A stretch of DNA of 48,681 nucleotides from Candidatus Absconditabacteria bacterium. GTDB taxonomy: Bacteria > Patescibacteriota > Gracilibacteria > Absconditabacterales > Absconditicoccaceae. The stretch is from the NCBI GenBank assembly GCA_028685875.1, contig JAQUDD010000007.1, positions 1-48,681 on the forward strand, written 5' to 3'. Positions 10,206 to 19,487 of the stretch are shown here, one piece after another. Positions within the stretch are counted from its first letter, which is position 1. Every line of letters starts with the position of its first letter. Below the pieces are notes generated by a model that saw only the letters and a program-made list of their open reading frames with translations, ran no database searches and had not been told where the DNA came from. Position numbers and translations under genes: made by a program.

Positions 10206-12020
10206 ATGTATCGCACACATACTTGTGGGGAGTTGAATGCTTCCTTTGCTGGGCAAGAAGTGACTTTGTCCGGTTGGGTGAATAGAATTAGAAAGCTAGG
10301 AGGACTAGTGTTTATTGATCTGAGAGATCGTTATGGAGTGACGCAGATGACGATTGATCCGCAATCTGATGCTCTTGCGATTGAAGGAGGAGATTTAGAA
10401 GGGATAAAGTCTGAATTTGTTCTACAGATTATTGGAAAAGTAGTAGCGAGACCAGAAACGATGATCAACCGTGGTATGGTGACAGGAGAGATTGAAATTC
10501 AGCCTTCTGTTGTAAAAATTCTTTCGACTTGTGCGGAATTGCCTTTCACTATTGATAATGAAAACCCTGTGGGAGAAGAACTGAGATTAGAATATCGTTA
10601 TCTGGACCTCAGGAGAAAGACGCTGAGGGATACGATGATGACCAGGCATTCGCTTTTTACCCATACGATCAACTTTTTTGATCAAGAGGGATTTTTGTAT
10701 TTGGAGACGCCGTGTTTTACCAAAAATACGCCTGAGGGATCCAGAGAATTTGTGGTGCCTGCGAGATTCGATCAGGGGAAATTTTTTGTACTTCCACAGT
10801 CGCCTCAGCAATACAAGCAAATGCTGATGGTAGCAGGGTATGATAAGTATATTCAGATGGCGAGATGTTTTCGTGATGAGGATCCCAGAGGAGATAGACA
10901 GCCAGAATTTACGCAGGTGGATTTTGAGATGTCGTTTGTTGAGCAGGAAGATGTGCTGGAATTAATGCAGGCGTATTTTCTGGATTTGACACCTCGTTTT
11001 CCTGAGAAAGTGCTTAAAAATATAGAATTTCCAAGATACAAATGGAAGGATGCGATGAATGACTATGGATCAGATAAACCTGATTTGAGGATCGAAGGGA
11101 TGAAATTTGTAGATGTGACGGAGCGATCCAGAACGGTTGATTTTGCGCTTTTCAAAGAAGTGGAATGTGTGAAGTGTTTGGTTGCACCGAAGGAATTTAG
11201 TAGAGGAGAAATCGAAAAAACGCTTGATCCAGTTATTAAAGAAAATGGAGGAAAAGGATTGTTATATCTTATTCTTTCTGCTGAGGGACCGAAGGGAAGT
11301 TTGGCGAAATTTTTGAACCAAGATCAGTTGAATGAGCTGATAAATCTTTCTGGAGCCCAGCAAGGAGAAAGTTTATTTTTCCAGGTAGGAGAGCGGATTG
11401 GTGTGGTTTCTCTGTTGGGAGCGCTTAGAATTAAACTGTTAAAAGAATTACATTTGCTTGAGGATAAGCAGGATTTCTTGGATTTTGCATTTGTGATTGA
11501 TGCGCCGATGTTTGAAATTGGAAGTGATGGGGGACTCGGAGCGGTACATCATCCTTTTACAAAGCCAAAAGATGAATTTGTCCCGTATTTGCTCGAATTG
11601 GCAGAGAAAATGAGAGGAGGATATCAGCTGAGTGATGAAGATAAGAAAAAGCTGACTTCAATGGAGAGTGACTCGTATGATGTGATCGCGAACGGATATG
11701 AGATTGGTGGAGGAAGTATCAGAATTCACGATCAGAAACTTCAACATGCGATCTTTACTATTCTGGGGCTAGAGGAAGAAGATATTCAGATGAGATTTGG
11801 ACATCTTTTGAAGTGTTTCACCTTTGGGGTGCCACCTCATGGAGGATGTGCCTTTGGGTTTGATAGAATCGTGATGATTTATCAGAATAAGGAGAATATT
11901 AGAGAAGTGATTGCTTTCCCGAAGAATCAAAAGTATCGTGATCCGATGTTTGGATCGCCAAGTGTAGTTGATGATCAATTATTATTGGATTTAGGATTGG
12001 AGATTATTGAGAAGAAATAA
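10206..12020 (+). CDS. aspS: Aspartyl-tRNA synthetase, bacterial type
   Basis: 604 aa class II synthetase. The N-terminal OB-fold anticodon-binding domain reads MYRTHTCGELNASFAGQEVTLSGW. The catalytic core has FVVPARFDQGKFFVLPQSPQ, the motif 2 region MARCFRDEDPRGDRQPEFTQ, a bacterial GAD-type insertion and motif 3 near FGVPPHGGCAFGFDRI. Length is typical for the bacterial form. It contains no in-frame TGA although glycine is frequent, unlike many neighbours. With gatC directly upstream, it may be non-discriminating and also make Asp-tRNA-Asn; this is inference. Confidence 0.97.
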   Translation: MYRTHTCGELNASFAGQEVTLSGWVNRIRKLGGLVFIDLRDRYGVTQMTIDPQSDALAIEGGDLEGIKSEFVLQIIGKVVARPETMINRGMVTGEIEIQPSVVKILSTCAELPFTIDNENPVGEELRLEYRYLDLRRKTLRDTMMTRHSLFTHTINFFDQEGFLYLETPCFTKNTPEGSREFVVPARFDQGKFFVLPQSPQQYKQMLMVAGYDKYIQMARCFRDEDPRGDRQPEFTQVDFEMSFVEQEDVLELMQAYFLDLTPRFPEKVLKNIEFPRYKWKDAMNDYGSDKPDLRIEGMKFVDVTERSRTVDFALFKEVECVKCLVAPKEFSRGEIEKTLDPVIKENGGKGLLYLILSAEGPKGSLAKFLNQDQLNELINLSGAQQGESLFFQVGERIGVVSLLGALRIKLLKELHLLEDKQDFLDFAFVIDAPMFEIGSDGGLGAVHHPFTKPKDEFVPYLLELAEKMRGGYQLSDEDKKKLTSMESDSYDVIANGYEIGGGSIRIHDQKLQHAIFTILGLEEEDIQMRFGHLLKCFTFGVPPHGGCAFGFDRIVMIYQNKENIREVIAFPKNQKYRDPMFGSPSVVDDQLLLDLGLEIIEKK

Positions 12021-12030
12021 TGTTACAGGA

Positions 12031-12060
12031 AGTCAGACCCAAAGAAGTCTGATTTTTTGT
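12031..12060 (+). terminator. Terminator of gatC-aspS
   Basis: TCAGAC (12033-12038) pairs with GTCTGA (12047-12052), followed by TTTTTTGTTTTG. Confidence 0.8.
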
Positions 12061-12061
12061 T

Positions 12062-12089
12062 TTGACTTTATTTTTTTTATGGATATACT
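12062..12089 (+). promoter_or_regulatory. Promoter of the 12122 gene and possibly sufC
   Basis: TTGACT (12062-12067), a 16-bp spacer and TATACT (12084-12089), immediately after the aspS terminator and 33 bp before the ATG. Confidence 0.65.
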
Positions 12090-12121
12090 TATTTTGTTTT
12101 TATCTTGTATATCCAAAATAT

Positions 12122-12892
12122 ATGGCAAGGTATGATCAATTTGGAGAGCCCATTGAAGAAGAGGAAAATAATTATTGAGATGATTATCAAGGAAAAAATA
12201 TAGATCCATGAAGACTACAAAAAAGTTCTCTTCCTTTTTTGCTTAGAGATGGTGTTTGGTGAGTATTATATCAACTTTTTCTGGATCTTCAAAAAAAGGA
12301 AACAGAAGATAAAATTGCTAAGAGAAAAGAATGAAAGCGAACACCATCAATTAAAAAGTATTCCTCCTTTTGGGAAAATGTTGTTTTAGATTCTGCTAAG
12401 CTGAAGTGATTTAGAGTCCATTTTCAGAATTATTTTTCTAGTTATTTTTCACTTTCTTTAAACCTTTTACAGGCAGAAGAAAATGCTAATTCTGAGAGGA
12501 AGAAACGTCTTCAAAATATGAGAAGGTCTCTTCGTTATGCGAATGGGATGTTTGCAAATGCTAATATCTATACAACACTTGCTAGGCAATGTAGGGATTT
12601 TTTTCTAAAAAATCCGGAACTTCTCGAGGATTTCTTGTGAGAAGAGTATTCTCAGGAAAAACTTGTTCCTTTTTTTGAATTTTTAGCTAGAGATAAAAAA
12701 CACTCATATAATTATCTTCAAGAGGATGTTGGAGAGCAGATTGCAGGTACTTTATTTGATGCTGAGGAAGAGAAGAGTGATTTATCTGCTGTTGATGAGG
12801 AAAATGATTTATCTCGTATTGATCATTCTGATTCTTGATCTTCTTCATCTTGGGAACAAATTCCCTGAACAACATATCATTGGGAAAATTAA
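12122..12892 (+). CDS. Hypothetical soluble protein, very rich in UGA glycine codons
   Basis: 256 aa from ATG 12122 to TAA 12890-12892. Eight of 14 glycines are TGA, so standard-code tools would miss the gene. The N-terminus is acidic (MARYDQFGEPIEEEENNY), the middle is basic and helix-rich (AEENANSERKKRLQNMRRSL), and the C-terminus is an acidic, Ser-rich low-complexity tail. No signal peptide or membrane segment is visible. I do not recognise a family. It has a clear promoter and precedes sufC by 69 bp. Confidence 0.75.
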
Positions 12893-12961
12893 TCTACTTT
12901 CTTTTGATTTCCCTTTTCAGAAAGCTATAGTTTTTTTGTTTAGCTTTCTAAGAATATACAT

Positions 12962-13681
12962 ATGCTTTCAGTTAATAATCTGTCCCTTGCCGTGGGAGAA
13001 AAAGAGATACTTGATCAGGTTTCTCTGGATTTTGTTTTAGGAAAAAATTATTGTGTGCTCGGAAGAAATGGAAGTGGAAAATCTTCCTTAGCAATGGCGA
13101 TTATGGGGCATCCTAATTATGAAATTACCCATGGAGATGTCCTTCTAGATGGAGAGTCTTTATTGGAAATGGAACCCAATGAAAGAGCAAAGTTGGGGAT
13201 TTTCTTGGCATTTCAGAATGTTCCTGAGATCCCAGGAATCAAATTTTTTGAATTCTTGAAAGGAGTCTATGATAATGCACATGATACGGTGACCACTTTC
13301 CTTGGTTTTAAGGCTTTGATTGAGCCAATACTAGACGAACTTCAGATTTCTAAAGAATTTTTGTGGAGAGATTTGAATGTGGGATTTAGCGGAGGAGAGA
13401 GGAGGAAATTTGAAATCTTGCAGATGAAGCTTTTGAAACCCAAGTATATTATTCTGGATGAAATTGATAGTGGATTGGATGTAGATGCCTTTAAGGTAGT
13501 TGCTGGATTGGTGTCTGAACTTGATTCTCCAGAGAACAGTTTCATTATTATTACGCATATTTTTTCTATTCTCGATCACTTACCGGTAGATGAAGTCATT
13601 GTAATGAAGGAAGGAAGGGTGGCACAAACAGGAGATAAGAGTCTGGTTGAAACCATTAAAGTGGAAGGGTTTGGGGAATAG
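12962..13681 (+). CDS. sufC: Fe-S cluster assembly ATPase SufC
   Basis: 239-aa ABC ATPase of the SufBCD scaffold that builds iron-sulfur clusters. Walker A is GRNGSGKSS (residues 34-42), the Q-loop reads FLAFQNVPEIPGI as in SufC, the signature is FSGGERRKFEILQM, and Walker B with D-loop is YIILDEIDSGLDVDA. The His switch is in IIITHIFSIL. SufB and SufD, its usual partners, are not next to it. A degenerate SufU homologue lies at 44692. No in-frame TGA. Confidence 0.93.
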   Translation: MLSVNNLSLAVGEKEILDQVSLDFVLGKNYCVLGRNGSGKSSLAMAIMGHPNYEITHGDVLLDGESLLEMEPNERAKLGIFLAFQNVPEIPGIKFFEFLKGVYDNAHDTVTTFLGFKALIEPILDELQISKEFLWRDLNVGFSGGERRKFEILQMKLLKPKYIILDEIDSGLDVDAFKVVAGLVSELDSPENSFIIITHIFSILDHLPVDEVIVMKEGRVAQTGDKSLVETIKVEGFGE

Positions 13682-13703
13682 TTTTTATGTTTTTTTATAC
13701 TTT

Positions 13704-14003
13704 ATGGAATTGACGAAAAATCAACAGTTGGTGTATCAGGCTTTGCTAGAAATTCCTAAAGGGAAGGTTGTGACCTATGGAGAGCTTGGCAGACATCTTG
13801 GACTTCATCCAAGGACGGTTGGGATGTTGCTGGGAAAAAATCCTTATCCTGATAGGTATCCTTGTTGTAAGGTTGTTGGGTATGATGGAGCGTTGACAGG
13901 ATTTTCCTTGGGATTAGCAGATAAGGAAAGGAGATTGAAAGCTGAAGGTATCCGGGTTATTGATGGGAAAGTTCCAAAGGAGTATTTTCATTATTTTGTG
14001 TAA
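13704..14003 (+). CDS. Minimal MGMT/ATL-family DNA alkyltransferase-like protein
   Basis: 99 aa covering only the C-terminal domain of O6-alkylguanine-DNA alkyltransferases. GKVVTYGELGRHLGLHPRTVGMLL forms the helix-turn-helix with the Arg finger. The active-site region reads YPCCKVVGYDG, so the acceptor Cys is kept (C54) but the usual PCHRV has Cys-Lys in place of His-Arg. In ATL proteins this Cys is usually Trp or Ala. The C-terminal LADKERRLKAEG matches the family. The start is ATG 13704. It could be a true alkyltransferase of reduced size or a lesion-binding ATL-like protein. Confidence 0.85.
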   Translation: MELTKNQQLVYQALLEIPKGKVVTYGELGRHLGLHPRTVGMLLGKNPYPDRYPCCKVVGYDGALTGFSLGLADKERRLKAEGIRVIDGKVPKEYFHYFV

Positions 14004-14020
14004 TAGATTTTGCTGATAAA

Positions 14021-14062
14021 CCCCTCCGGCACTTTGTGCCACCTCCCTTTCTCAGGGAAGGG
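14021..14062. repeat. Intergenic C/G-rich hairpin repeat
   Basis: CCCCTCCGGCACTTTGTGCC followed by ACCTCCCTTTCTCAGGGAAGGG. It contains two hairpins (GGCAC..GTGCC and CCCTT..AAGGG). The same family, with the pattern CCCCTCnG..CACCTCCCC..CAGGGGAGG, occurs inside pth (15892) and rarA (29973). Confidence 0.75.
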
Positions 14063-14089
14063 AATATACTTTATTTTGTAATTTAATGT

Positions 14090-15229
14090 ATGTTCAGCTT
14101 TTTGAAGAGACTTTTCAAACCAAAGGTAGCTCCGATGAATGTTATCCACATCAATAAGAAGGTATTACTTGATAACTTTGTGTATCTTAAAACTTTAAAA
14201 CCTCAGGCAAGACTTTTTCCTGTGATTAAGTCTAATGCCTATGGTCACGGATTGGATCAATTTTTGAAGGTCTATAAAAGTGTTGATGTTCCCTATGTGG
14301 TGGTGGATAGTTTTCCCGAGTATAGTATAGTGGTTCGTCATAGCAGACATAATGTGCTTTTGCTAGGAGAGACGCTTTCTCAAAATTATAAGGAATTTGA
14401 TCTCAAGAGAACAGCTTTTTCTGTGTATAATGTGGAAACCTTAAAGGCTTTGGCTAAATTAAAAAGAAATCTGAAGGTACATCTTTTTCTTAATACAGGA
14501 ATGCATAGAGAGGGTATTCAAGTTGAGATGTTGCCTAATGTTTTGGAGATGCTTAAGAGATATCCTAAGATTGAAGTGGAGGGAGTAATGTCCCATCTTT
14601 ATGGAGCGGATACCCCGAATTCGCAAGGAATGCAATCGCAGATAGAGCAGTTCAAACTCATGTATTATCAGGTTTTAGAGTATGGACATACGCCGAAGTG
14701 GAGACATATTTGAAATAGTGCAGGATTACTTAAGATCGAAGATGATTTCTTTAATGCTTATCGTCCAGGATTGGCTTTGTATGGATACAATCCTTTGTCC
14801 GTCAAGGATTCTGATTTTGAAAAGGGGGAGAGATTACAGCCAGCATTGTCTCTTTCTAGCGTACTTATTTCGCTTAATCAGGTTAAAAACTCTGAAGGAG
14901 TTTCCTATGCACCTCAGTGGAAAAATGATAAAGATATGGTATTAACTGCGACTATTCCTTTTGGATATGCAGAGGGCTTGCCAAGAAATTTGAGAGAAAA
15001 GATTTCTTATCGTTGGGAAGGGGAGTTCTGTGCGCAAATTGGGACGATTTGTATGAATCTTTCTATCTGTGAAGGAAAGGAAAACATGCAGATTGGAGAT
15101 CAAATTTGGCTTATTGAAAAGGAAAAAGATTCTCTGTTGAGTGTAGAAAAAGTTGCAAAAGCGGCGAATATGATTACTTATGAGTTTTTAGTAGGATTAG
15201 ATAAGGGAATTAGAAGAGAGGTGGAATAA
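14090..15229 (+). CDS. alr: Alanine racemase
   Basis: 379 aa PLP enzyme making D-Ala for peptidoglycan. The PLP lysine is K47 in PVIKSNAYGHG. HLFLNTGMHREG and VEGVMSHLYGADT are typical. TGA 14711-14713 is the Gly in RHIGNSAGLL (family HxxNSAG), and RPGLALYGYNPL follows. The C-terminal beta domain has FGYAEGLPRNL and the catalytic-Tyr region IPFGYAEG, then QIGTICMNLS. MFSFLKRLFKPKVAP may be an N-terminal extension, with an alternative start at 14135. The presence of alr implies a cell wall with D-amino acids. Confidence 0.95.
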
Positions 15230-15259
15230 TTTATTTTTATTTTTAATTTATCCCTTAAT

Positions 15260-15487
15260 ATGGAAAAAGAACAATTTATAGAAAGAGAGGAATGATTTTC
15301 TAAAGAAGTTCTTGATTATAATAGAGCCTTACATACGGCAATGAACAATCCACAACGTCCTTTATACGATAGATGACCGTGAGATGATGAGAGTCAACTC
15401 ATAGGAGTGTCTAAAACTCCTGGATCTCTAGTTTCGCAAAAGAAAGGAAACGGAGTCCCTTCCCGGAGGAGGCATGAATGAGATTAA
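15260..15487 (+). CDS. Small hydrophilic protein, unknown
   Basis: 75 aa from ATG 15260 to TAA 15485-15487, with four TGA codons read as Gly (reading about MEKEQFIEREEGFSKEVLDY.. and DRGPGDDESQLIG). Highly charged, with no membrane segment. It follows alr by 30 bp and may be its operon partner. I do not recognise it. The reading frame is short, so its reality is uncertain. Confidence 0.4.
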
Positions 15488-15509
15488 TGGTTTCTTATGG
15501 AGTATAATC

Positions 15510-16082
15510 TTAACTTTTAACTCAAATGAATTCCTGAATAAGGTCAAAGATTTCTTGTTCTTTTTCTGTCATAATTTCTTTTTCATTGGGCTTAAATTGC
15601 CCAAGGACATATTCGGAGACACCCGTATTTTCTCCTCTGTCTACGCCGATTCTAATCCTTTTATAGTTTCCTGATCAGAGTTTTGCTGTGATGCTTTTTA
15701 GTCCGTTATGCCCAGCCGTTCCTCCTCCTTCTTTAAAGGCGATCTTCCCGAGAGGGAAATCAATTTCATCATGGAGGACGAGAATATCTTCAGGAGAGAT
15801 TTTATAAAAATTTGCGAGAGGAGCGATTGCTTCTCAGGAGAGGTTCATGAAGGTTTGGGGAGTACAAAAGATTACTTTTCTTTCGCTAGAACCCCCTCTG
15901 GCTTCGCCATCTCCCCCTGTCAGGGGAGAAGTGATGAGTATTTCAGCTTTATATTTATTGTCGTATTTGAGTTCTCAGAGTTTCTCTCGATCTAGAAATC
16001 TTTCTAGCATAGTTGCTCCGATATTGTGGCGAGTATTTTTGTATTGTTGTCAGGGGTTTCCTAATCAGATGATGAGCTTCAT
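15510..16082 (-). CDS. pth: Peptidyl-tRNA hydrolase with an in-frame repeat insertion
   Basis: 190 aa. Pth releases peptides from peptidyl-tRNA. The N-terminus is [20 protein letters not shown], with Gly6 and Gly11 coded by TGA, Asn9 and the catalytic His in [29 protein letters not shown] (catalytic Asp) and [13 protein letters not shown] are all present. A C/G-rich hairpin repeat (15892-15930) adds about 13 residues ([13 protein letters not shown]) at about position 51, in a loop between strands, so activity is probably kept. In-frame TGA occurs about six times. It converges with the small gene ending at 15487. Confidence 0.95.
15892..15930. repeat. C/G-rich hairpin repeat inside pth
   Basis: CCCCCTCTGGCTTCGCCATC.. 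then TCCCCCTGTCAGGGGAGA, with arms TGGCttcGCCA and TCCCCctgtcaGGGGA. Same family as 14021-14062 and 29973-30009. It is translated in frame on the minus strand as about [13 protein letters not shown]. Confidence 0.8.
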
Positions 16083-16114
16083 AAGATAAGTTATAGATAT
16101 GAAAACGTGGAGTT

Positions 16115-16718
16115 TTACTTTCTCGGTTGCAGGATTACATCGTATGTTTTAAGTTTGTTATCAAAGTAATTTACATATTTTGTTACTTTGCTTCCTTCCT
16201 CTGATACTACTATTTTGAAATTATTCTTTTCTCCAATTCTAATTATCTCTTCAAGTTTGTGTTTATATTTGGGGACTTCTATTTCTACTTTATTGAATAT
16301 TCATCATTTCGTATTAAAACTTATAAGAAACAATCTTAGGATCTAGGCAGTTTCTGGCTATATTAAATAGAGACTGTATTTCTTCTTTTGTTAGGTATTG
16401 GAATATTCTTGTGGCGATAATAATTTGATACTTCTTTTTAATCTCTATGTTATTGATGTCTTGGATTTTGAATGTAATATTTTTTCTTTTTTCTTCCGAA
16501 TATTCTTGTAACTTGTTATACATATCAGCAATATCAATTGCATCTACTGATATTCATTGTTGCGCAAAATATATAGAGTTTCTAAAATTTCAGCATCAAA
16601 TATCAAGTACACATTTAATCTCATCATTAATAAATTGCTGAGATTTTTGTACAATGACACTGGGTTCATATGATGAAATATTAAAAGTTTTTTCCCATGC
16701 TTCTTTTCGTCAATTCAT
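16115..16718 (-). pseudogene. SAM-dependent methyltransferase with a frameshift
   Basis: The first part (16718 to about 16335) reads MNGRKEAWEKTFNISSYEPS, then motif I VLDIGCGNFRNS, where both Gly of GCG are TGA, then VDAIDIAD (motif II Asp) and IIIATRIFQYL (motif IV region). That frame ends at TAA 16314-16316 after CLDPKIVSYKF. The other frame continues the fold (about LISFNTKGGIFNKVEIEVPK ... YDVILQPRK) to TAA 16115-16117. The shift lies at about 16325-16345. It resembles small TehB-like class I methyltransferases. Either a recent pseudogene, a sequencing error near the T/A runs, or programmed frameshifting. It starts 28 bp after the pheT stop. Confidence 0.65.
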
Positions 16719-16745
16719 ATGTATTCTATATTTTAAAGCTTTGCT

Positions 16746-19244
16746 TTATCCCCTTAATTCTGCGCCAACTCCTTCAGCCTTTTTGATTGCTTGTTGCATG
16801 ATTTCATTAATGGCTTCTGTAGTCATATTCCCATCTCCGATAATTTTAATCTTCACAGCGAGGGACTTTTTCCCTTCTGGTAGATTGCTTCCTTGATAGA
16901 GATCAAAAACCTGAATATCTTTTATGTCTTTTACTTCTCTAATTGCTGAGATAACTCCACCAAACTCAGCTTTCTCATCTATTACAAAGCTGATATCTCT
17001 CCAAAGAATCTGATCTTGAAGTGTCTCGAAAGGATATGTTTGTTCTGTGATTTTAGACTTGATTTCTTCTAAGATTTGTAAGTTGAGTTCTGCATAAGTA
17101 CAGCTCGCACTCTCAGGGATTTTATTATTTTTAAGAGTGAGAGGATGTAAGGATCAGATCACTCCAATTTCGTTTCCTTGATAGAGGATTGTTGCTTGTT
17201 TTTTAGGATGAAAATATTTTACTTCGGTTGGACGATATTCTATTTCTCCTTTGAGCTCTAGAGCATTGAGGATGGATTGTATCGCATTCTTTGTATCAAA
17301 GAGGGTATCTTCTTTTCGAGAACCTGGAGCTTTTTTGTAGATAATTATTCAGGTATGAAGCTGTTCATCGATATGTGCAATTGCATACTTGGAGTCTTCT
17401 TGATTTTTAGGTTTTTCTTTTGTTCGTATGATTCCTGTATCGAAGAGTTTAATCTCATCAAAAAATTTGGCATTCTTTGTAGTCATTTGAACTAACTGGT
17501 AAAGAAAGCTGTCCCTTAATAGCGGACATTCTGGATTTACGGGGTTTTGGAGTTGGATGAAATCTTCACTACTTCTTCCAAATTCGGAAATGTTTTTTTC
17601 GCTTACCCGTGGATAAAGTTCAAGTTGATCAAATCCTTCTACTTTTACTAATTGTTGCTCAATATTTCTTATTAGTGCGATATTACCTGTGAAAGGAGTA
17701 TTTTGGATTGCAGTTTCTGCAGGAATATTTTCTATTGCTTCGTATCCTCGAATTCTTGCAACTTCTTCGGTGATATCTTCTGGAATGGTAATATCTTCAG
17801 GACCTCTCCAAAGAGGTACACCAATTTGATTTCCTGTTAAGCTAAATCAAAGATTCTTTAGTATTGCTTCAGCTTTTTCTTGAAAATGTTCTTGTTCTTT
17901 CCCAAAGATGAACTGCTGCATTTTTGGATAGTCTACTTCAATATTTATTGTAGGAATGGGGTGTAGTCCTGGCTTGAGATAAGAACTAATTCCTCCAATC
18001 TCAAAATTTCCGAGTTCTTTCTCGTAATATTTCAGTTCATCTAAGAAGAGAAGGAGTGCGTAGAGTGAATAGGTAGGATTGATGTTTTTTTCGTTTCTTA
18101 GTTCTGAGTCGGTTCTAAGTCCGAGTCTTACTCCTGTTTTTCTAAGGGCAACTGGATCGAAATTCGCGATTTCTACGAGGATATTTTTAGTTTCTTCTGT
18201 TACTCCGCTGTTATTTCCCCCCATGATCCCTCAGAGGCAGAGTGCTTTTTTTTCATCAGCAATTACAATATCTTGAGGCAAGAGTTTGTGTGTTTTTCCC
18301 ATAAGATCCGTAAATTCTTCTCATTCTCTGGCATTTCTTACGATAATGTTCCCTTCCACTTTGTCTGCATCAAAGAAGTGCACAGGATTCCCTGAGATAT
18401 TCATAAAGAGATTAGAAAAATCTACCCAGTTGTTGATGGGTCCGTTTCCGAGGTCAATATTTTGTAATCTCATAAAGAATCAGCTTTTTTTTACTTCTAT
18501 GGTATTAAGTGCTAGTAGGATATAGTTATGTAAACCTTCCGTCTCCGCAATCACTTTTTTTCCAAGTTTTTTTTCGTTATGTTCAAGGAGATCAAAAATA
18601 TTAGTATGTTTGAATGTTTCTTGGTATTCTGTAAGTTTATTATAATTGATACCTCCAGAACTGTGATACATTGCATTGAGTTCTCGTGCAATTCCAAAAT
18701 GCCCTGTGAGATCAGGTCTATTGGTTAACCCTTTGTTATCTACATCTAAAACGTAGTTATTGAGTCGTGCAAACTTTTCTGAAAGAGGAGTCCCTTTATC
18801 ATCTTCTGTTATGGGCAGGTCTTGTGAAAGATCTCGGATTCGTGGCTGGTCTGTATCTTCGTTGATATCAAGCTCTCCTTTACTACAGATCATCCCGTTG
18901 GATTCTACACCTCTGAGTTTCCTTTTGGCGATCGTGATTCCTGCTTTTTCAAACACTGTTCCTTCAAGTGCAACAGGTACAAAGAGTCCAGAAGTTACGT
19001 TATTCGCTCAGCAAACGATTTGGAATTTCCCCTTATCTCCACAGTCTACTTGGCAGAGATTGAGATGGTCAGAATCTGGATGTTTTTCTGTGGAAGTGAC
19101 TTTCCCGATGACGATGGAGCTTGGGATTTCTCTCTTGATGATTTCCTCGATCTCAACGGTTTTAAGGATGAGTTTGTTTGCGATATTTTCTGGGGTGTCA
19201 TGTATGGAGATGTATTTCTTAATGAGCTGTGAATGGTATTTCAT
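16746..19244 (-). CDS. pheT: Phenylalanyl-tRNA synthetase beta subunit
   Basis: 832 aa. The N-terminal EMAP/tRNA-binding OB domain has IVIGKVTSTEKHPDSDHLNL. The B3/B4 editing region follows, then the B5 domain, the catalytic-like core and a C-terminal FDX-ACB anticodon domain (about KIIGDGNMTTEAINEI..EGVGAELRG, ending at TAA 16746-16748). TGA serves as Gly at several sites (for example 19008-19010 and the NLGFSLTG region near 17847). pheS, normally directly upstream, is absent; the 243 bp upstream hold only the phoH terminator and a short leader. The complex charges tRNA-Phe and needs PheS from elsewhere. Confidence 0.95.
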
Positions 19245-19433
19245 AGAAAATAGAATTACAGAAAATTAAAAGGTAGGGTTGTAGAATCACCGTGATGTCC
19301 GCTTTGCTGGTCAAGTCTGCGGGGTCGCTTTGCGAGATTGAAAAGATGATTCCAGAAGATTTAAAAAATTCTCCTTTCTCTAGCGACCTTTATAGTAAAG
19401 TTGTTTGGTGTTTCAAGGGAAGAGTTTGTATTT

Positions 19434-19468
19434 TAAAAAATCCCCACATGGTGACATGCCGGGATTTT
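19434..19468 (-). terminator. Terminator of phoH
   Basis: On the minus strand, ATCCC-ggCATGtcacCATGtg-GGGAT is followed by TTTTTT, 20 bp after the phoH stop. The remaining 190 bp up to the pheT start show no gene that I trust. Confidence 0.8.
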
Positions 19469-19487
19469 ATACTAGCGTTAAATTAGA

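Noticed and set aside
12726-13040. 104-codon plus-strand frame overlapping the 12122 gene and sufC
   Set aside because: It is a different frame of two genes better supported by TGA-Gly reading and by SufC motifs.
15708-16089. Plus-strand open frames across 15.7-16.1 kb
   Set aside because: They are antisense to pth, whose motifs are unambiguous.
19292-19486. 64-codon plus-strand frame between pheT and phoH
   Set aside because: It runs through the phoH terminator, has no start signal and no recognisable sequence.
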